Shown here: piece after piece, positions 35,521 to 45,027 of the stretch
Layout: each line of letters opens with the position of its first letter
Numbering within the stretch: position 1 is the first letter of the stretch
Assembly (NCBI GenBank): GCA_001899175.1
Contig: MKVH01000021.1
Coordinates: 124,001 to 188,000 of the forward strand
DNA: 64,000 nucleotides
Source: Candidatus Kapaibacterium thiocyanatum
GTDB lineage: Bacteria; Bacteroidota; Ignavibacteria; Kapaibacteriales; Kapaibacteriaceae
Reading direction: 5' to 3'
Translations under genes and position numbers: made by a program
Notes under the pieces: model-generated
The model's database searches: none
Seen by the model: the letters and a program-made list of their open reading frames with translations, nothing else
Told to the model about the DNA's origin: nothing

Positions 35521-36795
35521 ATGAGCAACATCCTGCATGAAAAGCTGAACGCCCAGGTCGATGCCCTGCGTGCGACTCGCTCCTCACTTCTCAAAGAGCA
35601 CGGCGAAACGGTTCTGGGCTCCGTCACCATCGAGCAGGTTCTCGGCGGTATGCGCGGTGTTCCCGCTCTCGTCTGCGATACGTCGAGCGTATCGGCCGAC
35701 GAAGGGTTGCGTATCCGTAACATCCCCATCATGGAGCTGACGGACTCCACGCCTGAAGAGACCTTCTGGCTGCTCGTCACCGGCCAACGCGCCACGCCTG
35801 CCGAACTCACGGCCCTGCGTGCCGAATTCGCCAAGCACTATGCCGTTCCCCAGTACGTGATCGACACGCTCAAGGCGATGCCCAAGGATTCCCATCCCAT
35901 GGCCATGCTCGGAGTCGGTCTTCTGGCGATGGAGAAGGAATCGGAATTCCGCGCCGGATACGATCAGGGTGCAGGAAAGGACAAGCTCTGGCAGTTCATG
36001 GTCAACGATGCCGTACGCCTCATCGCGTCGATCCCCGGTATCGCTGCCGCCATCTACCGCATCCGCTACAACAAGGGCGACATCATCGCTCCCCTCGCCG
36101 GCGAGCAGGATCTCTCGAAGAACTTCGCCCATATGCTGGGTGTGAGCAACGACGAAACGTGGAAGGAACTCGTACGCCTCTATCTCGTGCTCCACAGCGA
36201 CCACGAAGGCGGTAACGTCAGCGCCATGACGTCCTACGTCGTGAGCTCGGCACTGAGCGATCCCTACTACAGCGTCGCCGCCGCCATGGGCGGTCTTGCA
36301 GGCCCCCTCCACGGCCTCGCCAACCAGGAATGTCTCGGCTTCATCATCAGCGTCAAGGAAAAGTTCGGCGGGGTTCCGACGGACGAACAGCTCCGCGACT
36401 ACACGTGGGAACGCCTCAACAGCGGCCAGGTCATTCCGGGCTACGGCCATGCCGTACTGCGCGTGACGGATCCCCGCTTCTCGGCCTTCCACAAGTTCGC
36501 AGAACAGCACAACATCAAGGACGACAACGTCCAGATCGTCCAGAAGATCTACAACATCGTTCCCGGCGTTCTCCGCGAACACGGCAAGGCCAAGAATCCC
36601 TGGCCGAACGTGGATGCATACTCCGGCTCGCTGCTCTACGCCTACGGCATGACGGAGTTCGACTTCTATACCGTGATGTTCGGTGTGTCCCGCGCTATCG
36701 GCCTCTGCTCGCAGATGGTCGTCAACCGCATGATGGCCGCTCCGATCGTCCGTCCCAAGTCGCTCACCCTCGCCGAGCTGGGCTCGAAGGCATAA
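35521..36795 (+). CDS. gltA: Citrate synthase, eukaryotic-type
   Basis: 424 aa from the ATG at 35521, with GGAGAG just upstream. It condenses oxaloacetate and acetyl-CoA to citrate. The catalytic residues are visible: His in GPLHGLAN, His in IPGYGHAVLR and Asp in NVDAYSG. The surrounding sequence (FGGVPTDEQLRDYTWE) is of the mitochondrial-like type rather than the allosteric hexameric E. coli type. An N-terminal segment about residues 10-75 is typical of this subgroup. It is monocistronic between an operator-like element and a terminator. Confidence 0.95.
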   Translation: MSNILHEKLNAQVDALRATRSSLLKEHGETVLGSVTIEQVLGGMRGVPALVCDTSSVSADEGLRIRNIPIMELTDSTPEETFWLLVTGQRATPAELTALRAEFAKHYAVPQYVIDTLKAMPKDSHPMAMLGVGLLAMEKESEFRAGYDQGAGKDKLWQFMVNDAVRLIASIPGIAAAIYRIRYNKGDIIAPLAGEQDLSKNFAHMLGVSNDETWKELVRLYLVLHSDHEGGNVSAMTSYVVSSALSDPYYSVAAAMGGLAGPLHGLANQECLGFIISVKEKFGGVPTDEQLRDYTWERLNSGQVIPGYGHAVLRVTDPRFSAFHKFAEQHNIKDDNVQIVQKIYNIVPGVLREHGKAKNPWPNVDAYSGSLLYAYGMTEFDFYTVMFGVSRAIGLCSQMVVNRMMAAPIVRPKSLTLAELGSKA

Positions 36796-36847
36796 GGACC
36801 TGCCGGACTCGTTCCGGCCGGTGATACATAGACGTACCTACGGAAAT

Positions 36848-36874
36848 GCCTGCTCCCCCGAGCGGGCTTTTCTG
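36848..36874 (+). terminator. Intrinsic terminator of citrate synthase
   Basis: The stem GCCTGCTC / GAGCGGGC with a CCCC loop is followed by TTTTCTG. The rest of the gap up to the tRNA holds no gene that I can support. Confidence 0.8.
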
Positions 36875-37121
36875 TTCAGGACACAGGATTCTCTACGACG
36901 CAATCATCGCATGCATTCTTCGCCGACTTCCATCGCAGTATCGTCCGCATCATCCACGGCACCGGTATACGGCATGCGCATGACGCATCCTGCAGTGGAC
37001 ACTGACGTCGTTTACGTTGCTGTTCGTCGTGGCTGGAAAAAGGCGGCTGGCGTGGCGCCGATGATTCCCTGTGAAGCCGGGAACCTTGTATCTTTGCCGC
37101 TCGGAGGACGGGGAGGTGAAG

Positions 37122-37195
37122 TGGACTCTACTGGATTCGAACCAGTGACCTTTACGATGTCAACGTAACGCTCTAACCAACTGAGCTAAGAGTCC
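37122..37195 (-). tRNA. tRNA-Val(GAC)
   Basis: The reverse strand folds into a complete cloverleaf: acceptor GGACTCT / AGAGTCC, D-arm GCTC-AGTTGGTTA-GAGC, anticodon stem TTACG / CGTAA with loop TTGACAT (anticodon GAC), and T-arm ACTGG-TTCGAAT-CCAGT. The discriminator is A, as in valine tRNAs. The 3' CCA is not encoded. Confidence 0.95.
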
Positions 37196-37209
37196 GTCAT
37201 CGAGAATGG

Positions 37210-37241
37210 CAAAGTTAACAAGGTTTGGTCCTCAAAAACAA
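37210..37241 (-). promoter_or_regulatory. Bacteroidota-type promoter of tRNA-Val
   Basis: On the minus strand TTG is followed after 21 bases by TAACTTTG, matching the Bacteroidota -33/-7 pattern (TTG-N19-21-TAnnTTTG). The -7 element ends 15 bases before the tRNA, leaving a short leader. Confidence 0.6.
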
Positions 37242-37296
37242 CAACGAAAACAACGAACATTCAGTTATTCATCGCAACAACCTTTAAAGGGAACGT

Positions 37297-39411
37297 ATGA
37301 TCCTCTCGGTGATCCTCGGACTCGGTGTGCTCTCGCTACTTGTGGCGGCATTCTACCGCCAGCGCGTGCTTGCTGTAAAGATCGAGGACGGCGCTGCTTC
37401 GGCGGATGAAGTGACACGTCTGACGGAGATTTCTTCGGCCATCGCCGAAGGCGCAATGGCATTTCTGAGCCGTGAATATCGTGTGCTCGGCATCTTCATG
37501 GCATTGTTTGCCGTCATCATCGCCTTTACGGTACAGGACGGTCTGTACACGGCCGGTGCATTCCTCATCGGAGCGTTGATCTCCGTGATCAGCGGCTTCA
37601 TCGGCATGCGCATCGCCACGAAGGGGAACGTCCGTACCGCTGCCGCGGCACGCATATCGTTGCCGAAGGCATTTTCGGTAGCCTTCGAATCCGGCATCGT
37701 CATGGGCTTCGGCCTTACGGGGCTCGCCGTCATCGGCCTCGGCCTCGTGTGGCTCGGCATCGTCAACATCCTGCCGGGAGTCGAACCGCACATCCAGATG
37801 GAAATTCTCTCCGGCTTCGGCCTGGGTGGTTCCGCCGTCGCTCTCTTCGGCCGTGTCGGTGGTGGCATCTACACGAAGGCTGCCGACGTCGGCGCCGACC
37901 TCGTCGGTAAGGTCGAGGCAGGCATTCCCGAAGACGATCCGCGTAACCCCGCCGTCATCGCCGACAACGTGGGCGACAACGTCGGCGACATCGCGGGCAT
38001 GGGTGCCGACCTCTTCGGATCCGTTGCCGAATCCACGTGTGCGGCCCTGGTCATCGGTGCCGTGGCCTTCGCCACACTCGATGAAAGCATCCGCCTCCAG
38101 GCACTGCTCTTCCCGATGCTCGTCAACGGTATCGGCATCGTCGCTTCGATCATTTCCCTCTTCTTCGTACGACCCAAGTCGGAAGAGAAGGTCGAAGGCG
38201 CACTCAAGATGGCCCTCATCGTATCGACGCTGCTCATGCTCGTCGGCCTCTACCCGGTCACGATGAGCATGCTGCCCGCCACGTTCGCCATCGGCGACGT
38301 CACGTCGTCCAACACGGGCGTCTTCATCGCACTGGCCGCCGGCCTCATCGCAGGTCTCGCCATCGGTCTCATCACGGAATTCTATACGTCGCACCGCTAC
38401 TCGCCCGTGCGTCAGGTAGCGGATGCATCGAAGACCGGTGCCGCGACGAACATCATCTACGGTCTGGCTCTCGGCTATAACTCCGCCGTCCTGCCGATGC
38501 TCCTCATCGCCATCTCCGTCGTCATCGGCTATTCGTTCGCCGGTATGTACGGTATCGCACTGACGGCCATCGGTATGCTCGGCACCATCGCCGTCGGTCT
38601 CACCATCGACGCCTATGGCCCGACGTCCGACAACGCCGGTGGTATCGCCGAAATGGCCGAAATGGGCAAGGACATCCGCAAGCGCACGGACGCACTCGAC
38701 GCCGCAGGCAACACGACGGCCGCCATCGGCAAGGGCTTCGCCATCGGTTCGGCAGCGCTCACGTCACTCGCGCTCACCAGCGCATTCATCACGCGTGCCC
38801 GTACGGTCGATCCGACGTTCACGGTCATCGACCTTCTCTCGCCTACCGTTCTCGCCGGCCTCCTCGTCGGTGGTGCCCTGCCCTTCGCCTTCTCGGCAAT
38901 GACAATGAAGAGCGTCGGCAAGGCCGCCTTCGACATGATCGAGGAAGTACGTCGTCAGTTCCGTACCATCCCCGGCCTCATGGAAGGCAAGGGACGCCCG
39001 GAATACGGCAAGTGCGTCGACATTTCGACCAAGGCATCGATCCGCGAGATGATCGCCCCCGGTCTCCTCGTCATCCTCACTCCCCTCGTCGTCGGCTTCC
39101 TCTTCGGCGTACAGATGCTCGCCGGCCTGCTCATCGGCGCCCTCGTCGTCGGCGTCATGCTGGCCATCTCCATGGCCAACTCCGGTGGTGCATGGGACAA
39201 CGCCAAGAAGTACATCGAAACCGGCGTACTCGGTGGCAAGGGTTCGGACACGCACAAGGCCGCTGTCGTCGGCGACACGGTCGGCGATCCCTTCAAGGAT
39301 ACCTCGGGTCCGTCGCTCAACATCCTCATCAAGCTCATGGCCATCATCTCCCTCGTCTTCGCCCAGGCCTTCGCCCAGAACGGCGGCATCCTGCTCAAGA
39401 TGTTCAAGTGA
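37297..39411 (+). CDS. hppA: Membrane-bound ion-translocating pyrophosphatase
   Basis: 704 aa, ATG with an AAAGGG ribosome site. It is a polytopic protein of about 16 helices. Catalytic motifs include [32 protein letters not shown] and the C-terminal [15 protein letters not shown]. Residues [10 protein letters not shown] match the potassium-dependent subclass (Ala and Gly where potassium-independent enzymes have Lys and Thr). It couples pyrophosphate hydrolysis to outward pumping of protons or sodium; which ion cannot be fixed from the motifs I can read. It recovers energy from biosynthetic pyrophosphate. A terminator follows. Confidence 0.94.
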   Translation: MILSVILGLGVLSLLVAAFYRQRVLAVKIEDGAASADEVTRLTEISSAIAEGAMAFLSREYRVLGIFMALFAVIIAFTVQDGLYTAGAFLIGALISVISGFIGMRIATKGNVRTAAAARISLPKAFSVAFESGIVMGFGLTGLAVIGLGLVWLGIVNILPGVEPHIQMEILSGFGLGGSAVALFGRVGGGIYTKAADVGADLVGKVEAGIPEDDPRNPAVIADNVGDNVGDIAGMGADLFGSVAESTCAALVIGAVAFATLDESIRLQALLFPMLVNGIGIVASIISLFFVRPKSEEKVEGALKMALIVSTLLMLVGLYPVTMSMLPATFAIGDVTSSNTGVFIALAAGLIAGLAIGLITEFYTSHRYSPVRQVADASKTGAATNIIYGLALGYNSAVLPMLLIAISVVIGYSFAGMYGIALTAIGMLGTIAVGLTIDAYGPTSDNAGGIAEMAEMGKDIRKRTDALDAAGNTTAAIGKGFAIGSAALTSLALTSAFITRARTVDPTFTVIDLLSPTVLAGLLVGGALPFAFSAMTMKSVGKAAFDMIEEVRRQFRTIPGLMEGKGRPEYGKCVDISTKASIREMIAPGLLVILTPLVVGFLFGVQMLAGLLIGALVVGVMLAISMANSGGAWDNAKKYIETGVLGGKGSDTHKAAVVGDTVGDPFKDTSGPSLNILIKLMAIISLVFAQAFAQNGGILLKMFK

Positions 39412-39487
39412 GGTAGTCTGAGTTCAAGTCGCTATGGACCTGAACCCTCTGATTAACGATCTGATATCTTACGACAGATCATACGAG

Positions 39488-39519
39488 AGCCCGATATGCG
39501 AATGCATGTCGGGCTTTTT
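39488..39519 (+). terminator. Intrinsic terminator of hppA
   Basis: The stem AGCCCGA / TCGGGCT is followed by TTTTT. The remaining part of the 350-base gap before the next gene holds nothing that I can support. Confidence 0.8.
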
Positions 39520-39765
39520 CGTTGCGAGTGCCGTAGACAGGGTTCGAGTCCTGCCAGGACTCGAATCACGGTGACATCGTTCGTGGATGTCGACCGACAC
39601 GTACGTCGAGAGCCCCCTTCACCACCACGACATGTCATGACGGAAACATGTCATACCTTGGGATAGTATCGTACGGCAACGATGGGCGCACTACACCCCG
39701 CTTCCTCCGATCGTCCGATAGAACCTCATTCAATCAAGGAATCTCGACACGGAAGGTATGGCAAC

Positions 39766-40875
39766 ATGATCTATCGTCACCAGTTCGGCATTCACTGCTG
39801 CCTCCTCCTGTCGCTGCTACTGTCCACTTCGTGTGATGGAGGGGCGAGTGTCCGGGAGCGGGAGAAGGCACATACGCGTGAAGGAATGTCAGATGGGCAA
39901 CCAAAACTCGTACGAACGCGAGGCTCGGACCAGTACTCCAACGTCTACTGCGCATTGGAAGACAAGGCAGGCAATCTCTGGTTCGGTACGACGAAGGAAG
40001 GAGTCTATCGATACGACGGAAGGAGCTTCACGCAGTTCACCATGAAGAATGGTCTGAACAGCGATACCGTACTGTCCATCATGGAGGATGGGGCCGGCAA
40101 CGTCTGGTTCGGCACCGCAGACGGGCTGTCACGCTACGATGGGAAGACCATCAGCCGCATCCCGCTCGTCGTACCCCATACCGGCTACCTCCAGCCCTCC
40201 GGTTCGTCGATCGATACACCTCCCGCGAAGAACATGGTATGGAGCATGATGCGGGACAGGAACGGACAGCTCTGGTTCGGTACGACCGATGGCGTCTATC
40301 GCTACGACGGCACCTCATTCGATCGCTTCCTGGACGATGCCCGCATCGTCAACAAGGATGACCTGCATCTCAGGATGGTCGACTGCATGATCGAGGACGC
40401 AGGCGGTAATATCTGGTTCGCATCGGGAATGCTGCCTGGAATGGAAGGTATCATTCGTTACGATCCGGCAACCGGCATCATGACCCGCTTCAAGCCCGGT
40501 GGCGAAGGATGGATACGTCGCATGGTATTCGACGGGAAGGGTCATCTGTGGATCGGCACGAGACATCGCGGAGCGTGGCGATACGACGGGCATACGTTCA
40601 TGCAGGAGAAAGACGGGCTCGGCTGTCCCCAGATCATGGACCGCGCAGGCAACATCTGGTTCGGCGGCAGCGAGAACAAGGACGGCTACAGCTCCGACAA
40701 CGGCATATGGCGTTTCGATGGAAGATCCTACACCAACTTCACCACGAAGGACGGCCTCGGGAACTACGGAACCTGGTGCATGCTGCAGGACAAGGCCGGG
40801 CGCGTCTGGGTGGGGACGAGGAACGTCGGGTTGTACCGTTACGACGGGAACCGTTTCATCGGACTATCGGAGTAG
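39766..40875 (+). CDS. Lipoprotein with two-component-regulator-type propeller repeats
   Basis: 369 aa from the ATG at 39766. The N-terminus is a lipoprotein signal with Cys in LLLSTSC. The body is made of about seven Reg_prop-type blades with the recurring phrase NxWFGTxxGVYRYDG, as in the sensor half of hybrid two-component systems of Bacteroidota. No transmembrane helix, histidine kinase or regulator domain follows, so this is a free-standing propeller anchored to the membrane. It may bind carbohydrate or a signal protein; the partner is not evident. Confidence 0.8.
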   Translation: MIYRHQFGIHCCLLLSLLLSTSCDGGASVREREKAHTREGMSDGQPKLVRTRGSDQYSNVYCALEDKAGNLWFGTTKEGVYRYDGRSFTQFTMKNGLNSDTVLSIMEDGAGNVWFGTADGLSRYDGKTISRIPLVVPHTGYLQPSGSSIDTPPAKNMVWSMMRDRNGQLWFGTTDGVYRYDGTSFDRFLDDARIVNKDDLHLRMVDCMIEDAGGNIWFASGMLPGMEGIIRYDPATGIMTRFKPGGEGWIRRMVFDGKGHLWIGTRHRGAWRYDGHTFMQEKDGLGCPQIMDRAGNIWFGGSENKDGYSSDNGIWRFDGRSYTNFTTKDGLGNYGTWCMLQDKAGRVWVGTRNVGLYRYDGNRFIGLSE

Positions 40876-40889
40876 ACGGCTGCCACGTC

Positions 40890-41948
40890 TCAGATGCCTC
40901 CGTGTTCATACCATCCTTTCGTTCGGTTCACGATCGCGACGACGAAGAGCATGATCGGAACTTCTACCAGCACACCTACGACAGTTGCGAGTGCCGCGCC
41001 CGATGTGATCCCGAACATGCTGATCGCAGCCGCGACGGCCAGCTCGAAGAAGTTCGATGCACCGATGAGACAGGATGGTCCTGCGACGGTATGCGCTTCC
41101 CGTACCGACCGATTGAGAAGGTAGGCCAGTGCTGCGACGAAGATGACCTGGATGACGATAGGTACGGCCAGCATTCCGATGATCAGTGGCTGCGCGAGAA
41201 ATGCGGTCCCCTGGAATGCGAATAACAAGACCAGCGTGGCGAGAAGTGCTGCCGTGGACCATGGCCCCGATCGTCGGAGAACGTTCTCCAGTACTTCCGG
41301 CCCCGCCGCTCTCAGCCGTGATCTCCATATCTGGGCGATGACGACCGGTATCAGGATATACAATCCTACCGACAGGAGAAGAGTGCTCCACGGTATCACG
41401 ATGGAAGAGACGCCCAGGAGCATCCCGACGATGGGCGCGAAGGCCAGAACCATGATCGTATCGTTCAGAGCTACCTGCGTGAGCGTGAACAAGGGATCGC
41501 CATCGACCAGTTTACTCCACACGAAGACCATCGCCGTACACGGTGCGGCGGCGAGGAGGACCAGTCCTGCTATGTAGCCATCATGCTCGACGGCAGGGAG
41601 ATACGGAGCGAATACGATACGGATGAAGAACCATCCGAGAAAGGCCATGGAAAGCGGTTTTACGGCCCAGTTCACGAAGAGAGTGACGGCGATCCCCCTC
41701 CAATGACGTCGGACCTCATGAAGTGCTCCGAAATCCACTCTCATGAGCATCGGCACGATCATGACCCAGATCAACAGCCCGACAGGAATGTTGACCCTGG
41801 CGACTTCCGCCGAACCCAGGACCTCGAACAGTTCTGGGAATAGCCTGCCAAGTCCGATTCCTGTTCCGATACATGTCAGGACCCACAGGGGAAGATATCG
41901 CTCGAAGAAACCGATGGCAGTCGGCCTGTGTTCAACCATGCATACCAT
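40890..41948 (-). CDS. acr3: ACR3-family arsenite efflux permease
   Basis: 352 aa with ten predicted helices. The start at 41948 overlaps the arsC end by 17 bases; an in-frame ATG at 41939 is possible. Characteristic segments are LWVLTCIGTGIGLGRLFP, the conserved Cys in AAPCTAMVFVW, and IGASNFFELAVAAAI. ACR3 exports arsenite using the proton gradient. It is the last gene of arsR-arsC-acr3. Confidence 0.93.
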   Translation of the reverse strand: MVCMVEHRPTAIGFFERYLPLWVLTCIGTGIGLGRLFPELFEVLGSAEVARVNIPVGLLIWVMIVPMLMRVDFGALHEVRRHWRGIAVTLFVNWAVKPLSMAFLGWFFIRIVFAPYLPAVEHDGYIAGLVLLAAAPCTAMVFVWSKLVDGDPLFTLTQVALNDTIMVLAFAPIVGMLLGVSSIVIPWSTLLLSVGLYILIPVVIAQIWRSRLRAAGPEVLENVLRRSGPWSTAALLATLVLLFAFQGTAFLAQPLIIGMLAVPIVIQVIFVAALAYLLNRSVREAHTVAGPSCLIGASNFFELAVAAAISMFGITSGAALATVVGVLVEVPIMLFVVAIVNRTKGWYEHGGI

Positions 41949-42447
41949 CCATCGCTTTGCGGATCGATAGTTCGTCGAGAGAAGCCAGTGGAAGGCTCAT
42001 GAAGAAGCGAACCCTGTTCATGATCTGATTGAAGATGTCGTCGAACATGACCATCTTCTCGGTGTCGGTCCCGTGCACTGCGGCAGGGTCTTCGAATCCC
42101 CAATGGAACGTCATGGGTGTACCGGGCCATATCGGACATACCTCGCCACCGGCACGATCGCATACCGTGATGATGAAGTCCATTGCGGGTGCTCCAGGCA
42201 GGGCGAATTCGTCCCAGCCCTTGCTCCGAAGGCTTTCCGTAGGGTATCCCAATGTCCTGCAGAGCTCGAGGGCGAAGGGATTCACGATGCCTGTCGGATG
42301 ACTTCCAGCACTGAAGGCCGTGAATCTGTCCTTGCCGATCGTGTTGAATATGGCCTCCGCCATGATGCTTCGAGCGGAGTTGCCGGTGCAGAGAATCAGG
42401 ACGTTGTAGTGTTCCCCGCCGACGGTATGGGAGTGCGGTATCGTCAT
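41932..42447 (-). CDS. arsC: Arsenate reductase, low-molecular-weight phosphatase type
   Basis: 171 aa. The ATG overlaps the arsR stop (ATGA). The P-loop is LCTGNSARS (Cx5RS) with further Cys in ITVCDRAGGEVCP and the DPAA loop, the pattern of thioredoxin-linked ArsC. It reduces arsenate to arsenite for export by Acr3. It is about 30 residues longer than the S. aureus protein, mainly at the C-terminus (IMNRVRFFMSLPLASLDEL), as in many Bacteroidota and proteobacterial versions. Confidence 0.92.
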   Translation of the reverse strand: MTIPHSHTVGGEHYNVLILCTGNSARSIMAEAIFNTIGKDRFTAFSAGSHPTGIVNPFALELCRTLGYPTESLRSKGWDEFALPGAPAMDFIITVCDRAGGEVCPIWPGTPMTFHWGFEDPAAVHGTDTEKMVMFDDIFNQIMNRVRFFMSLPLASLDELSIRKAMDGMHG

Positions 42448-42845
42448 CGTTTCCTCACCGGATTCCTGGCGACGGATTGTGCGGATTCCTTCCTCGTGGT
42501 CGTCGTCGCTTTCTTCTTCGGAAGATCAATCGTTACCGGACTGCAGACAGGCAGGCATGGCATGCCACCACAACAGTTCTCCGTCAGATAGGCGATGACG
42601 TCGTTCATCCTCCCGAACTCGGCGGAATAGTGGAGGTATCGCCCCGAACGACGTACGTTCACCAGACCCGCGATGGAGAGTTCCTTCAGATGGAAGGACA
42701 ATGACGCCGGAGGTATTCCGATCGAATCGCCGATCGCACCCACGACCAGACCGTCCGGACCAGCTTGTACGAGCAGGCGATACACCGACAGTCTGGTTTC
42801 GTGTGCGAGCGCGGTCAGCGCAGCAACGACAGTTTTCGATTCCAT
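42444..42845 (-). CDS. arsR: ArsR-family arsenic-responsive repressor
   Basis: 133 aa. The winged helix carries ETRLSVYRLLVQAG and PPASLSFHLKEL. The classic ELCVCDL arsenic site in helix 3 is absent. Instead the C-terminal part has ENCCGGMPCLPVC, resembling the C-terminal CC-xn-C site of Acidithiobacillus-type ArsR. It ends in a Lys/Arg-rich tail. It should repress the operon and release DNA on binding arsenite. A candidate operator overlaps its start. Confidence 0.9.
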   Translation of the reverse strand: MESKTVVAALTALAHETRLSVYRLLVQAGPDGLVVGAIGDSIGIPPASLSFHLKELSIAGLVNVRRSGRYLHYSAEFGRMNDVIAYLTENCCGGMPCLPVCSPVTIDLPKKKATTTTRKESAQSVARNPVRKR

Positions 42846-42846
42846 G

Positions 42847-42872
42847 ATTCGAATATAATTGAATTATCGAAT
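42847..42872 (-). promoter_or_regulatory. Candidate ArsR operator
   Basis: ATTCGA-N14-TCGAAT is an AT-rich dyad just upstream of the arsR start, where an autoregulatory operator would be expected. It includes TATATTCG on the minus strand, one mismatch from the Bacteroidota -7 element. Confidence 0.5.
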
Positions 42873-42934
42873 TCCATGACCATCGAACGATCTTCGTGCG
42901 AAGTGATTCGACGTATGCATAGGCACATACGAAG

Positions 42935-42972
42935 ATCGGGCCGGCCGATGGTTGTCCATCGACCGGCCCGAT
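42935..42972 (-). terminator. Strong hairpin after the OmpA gene, likely terminator
   Basis: The inverted repeat ATCGGGCCGG-TCGATGG / CCATCG-GCCGGCCCGAT has a short ACAA loop. No T-run follows, but its position right after the last gene of the fibre operon suggests termination or mRNA stabilisation. Confidence 0.6.
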
Positions 42973-42996
42973 ACAGTATGATCTGCCGTCCTATCT

Positions 42997-45027
42997 CTAC
43001 TTGTTGGGCGTTTCCACCGTGATGAGTACCGTACGACAGAACAGACGTCCTTCCGGCAGGTTGTTGTCGAACATGTCCGTAGGACCGAAGCCCTTGACAC
43101 GGTCGCCCGCAGCGGCGAGACGCTTGCCGGTCTCGACGGCGCGCTTCTCGGACAGACGGATGTTGTATTCGGGGCTGCCCGAACGGTCCGTATAGCCTGC
43201 CACACTGACGGTCGACGACGGCTTGATACGCGTCTTCACGATGCCGAGGATTTCCTCGTGCTTGGCACTGAAGGCACTCTCGTTGAAGCCGAAGATGATG
43301 AGCGTGAAGCGTTCCACGGTCTTGTCAGAACGCGTGAACTGACGCACCGCGATTTCGGGTGAGGCCGCGGTACGGATACGTCCGTCGTTGTCTTCGACTT
43401 CGAGTGTGATCTTGAGCGGCTTCTTGATCTTGGGCAACTCCTGCAAGGAACTTTCCACATCGTACTGCAGGGTCTCGGGCGGAGCTCCTTCACCCTTCTG
43501 CTCGCTGATGATCTTGTCGCCCTGGCGTACGATGAGTTTCCAGCGCCTGACACCGGCATCGGCCGTGATGTTCGCACCGGCCTTGATCACCGGAGCATTG
43601 GTGGTGCGCACGGTATCCGTGAAGTACAGCGGATCGAGAATGGTCTTGTCATCCGATGTGATCTCGACGCGTCGGTTCTCACCCTGGCCATCCGGCGACT
43701 TCGGATTCGATGGCAGCGACGGCAGTCCCCTGCCCGTGATCTTGATCCGTCCTTCGTCGATACCCCATACGTTCACGAGGTAGTCCTTCACGGTCTGCGC
43801 GCGGTCCTTGGCCAGTGCAGACGCGTTGTGCTCGCGGTCGACATCGGCCGTACAGCCCGTCAGCGTGAGCTTGGCCGCAGGGCGTTGCCGCATGCGCGTG
43901 CCCACGATGTTGAGCGTGTGATGGTAGATGGACATCGTGGACAGGCCGTTGACCGACGACTCGTTGAACGATGAAATGGAATCCCTGGGAATCTGCACGT
44001 ACCGCTCCGGCAGCACGGACGAACTGTCTTCGAAGAAGATGTAGTTCAGTACCGCGTACAGGTTCAACGGAACGACATCCGTGATGTCCACCGTGGAATC
44101 GCTGATGGGCAGGTTCTGTGCGTCGAGCAACTGTACCGTCATATTGTTGACGGCGAGCACGGGCTCGGGAGGAGGCGGGGGTGGTGGCGGAGGAGGAGGA
44201 GGCGGGGGTGGTGGAACCGGCACGACCCACGTGTTGAACTGGACACCGACGCCGAAGCGCAGCCCGTTCGCCTTCCAGTCCTGGTTCTTCTGCAGATTGG
44301 TGAGGCCGATCGTGTAGAGTACTTCCGGCACGATGGACAACGTCCGATCGGCATTGAGCGGAAGCTCGTACCGCAGACCTGCAGTGGCCGCCATCCACAT
44401 CGATGCGGCATCGGGAATCGTACCCGAATACGACATGCGCGTACGCTGGTCGTTCTCGAACGTGGCGTCGCTCGGTTCGAGGATCCGCTCGCTCTGGTCG
44501 AACGACGTCCCCACACCGAGTCCGAGAGTCATGCCACCGATCACGCTCAGATCACCCACGACGGCATACCGCAGGAGCGGCTCGATGGTGACGAGCGTGC
44601 GGCGCGTGGAGAGCTGATGTCGGAAGATGCCGTCGATGGCCGTACCGTCGATGTTGATCGTCTCGTGTTCGTCGGTGGTCATGTCACCCGGCAACGTTCC
44701 GAGGCCGATGCGGCCCTGTACCGCGAGACGAGGCGACAGGAAGTATTCGCCGAGTGCGGCGATGTTGAGGCCGAGCCCCGTACCGCTGGAATACTCCGGA
44801 CAGCAGCTCGGAATACCTGGCAGACCGTCGATGGCGACGCTGTGCTTGAGGATGGATACGCCGCCGGCGGCACCGATACTGTATGTCCGATACGGCGTCA
44901 GGTCCAGCGTATCCGTCTTCTGCGCATACAGCGGCGTGACGAGCGACAAGGCTGCGGTCGACACGATACCGATGGCGGCTGTCAGCGCCCCGCCGAGCGG
45001 GCGCGAAGATCGTAAGCGAAATTTCAT
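42997..45027 (-). CDS. OmpA-family protein with polyproline linker and two OmpA-like domains
   Basis: 676 aa. A signal peptide (GGALTAAIGIVSTAALSLVTPLYAQ) precedes an outer-membrane barrel-like region of about residues 35-270 (YFLSPRLAVQGRIGLG). A 16-17-residue run of Pro follows near 275-292. Two OmpA C-terminal-like modules follow: one with LTGCTADVDREHNASALAKDRAQ and the other with VAGYTDRSGSPEYNIRLSEKRA, both of the peptidoglycan-binding type. The ATG overlaps the stop of the upstream gene. As the last gene of the fibre operon it could anchor the surface structure to the wall. Confidence 0.85.
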   Translation of the reverse strand: MKFRLRSSRPLGGALTAAIGIVSTAALSLVTPLYAQKTDTLDLTPYRTYSIGAAGGVSILKHSVAIDGLPGIPSCCPEYSSGTGLGLNIAALGEYFLSPRLAVQGRIGLGTLPGDMTTDEHETINIDGTAIDGIFRHQLSTRRTLVTIEPLLRYAVVGDLSVIGGMTLGLGVGTSFDQSERILEPSDATFENDQRTRMSYSGTIPDAASMWMAATAGLRYELPLNADRTLSIVPEVLYTIGLTNLQKNQDWKANGLRFGVGVQFNTWVVPVPPPPPPPPPPPPPPPPEPVLAVNNMTVQLLDAQNLPISDSTVDITDVVPLNLYAVLNYIFFEDSSSVLPERYVQIPRDSISSFNESSVNGLSTMSIYHHTLNIVGTRMRQRPAAKLTLTGCTADVDREHNASALAKDRAQTVKDYLVNVWGIDEGRIKITGRGLPSLPSNPKSPDGQGENRRVEITSDDKTILDPLYFTDTVRTTNAPVIKAGANITADAGVRRWKLIVRQGDKIISEQKGEGAPPETLQYDVESSLQELPKIKKPLKITLEVEDNDGRIRTAASPEIAVRQFTRSDKTVERFTLIIFGFNESAFSAKHEEILGIVKTRIKPSSTVSVAGYTDRSGSPEYNIRLSEKRAVETGKRLAAAGDRVKGFGPTDMFDNNLPEGRLFCRTVLITVETPNK

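Noticed and set aside
36821-37168. 115-codon open frame before the tRNA
   Set aside because: It runs through a terminator hairpin and into the tRNA gene, so it is chance.
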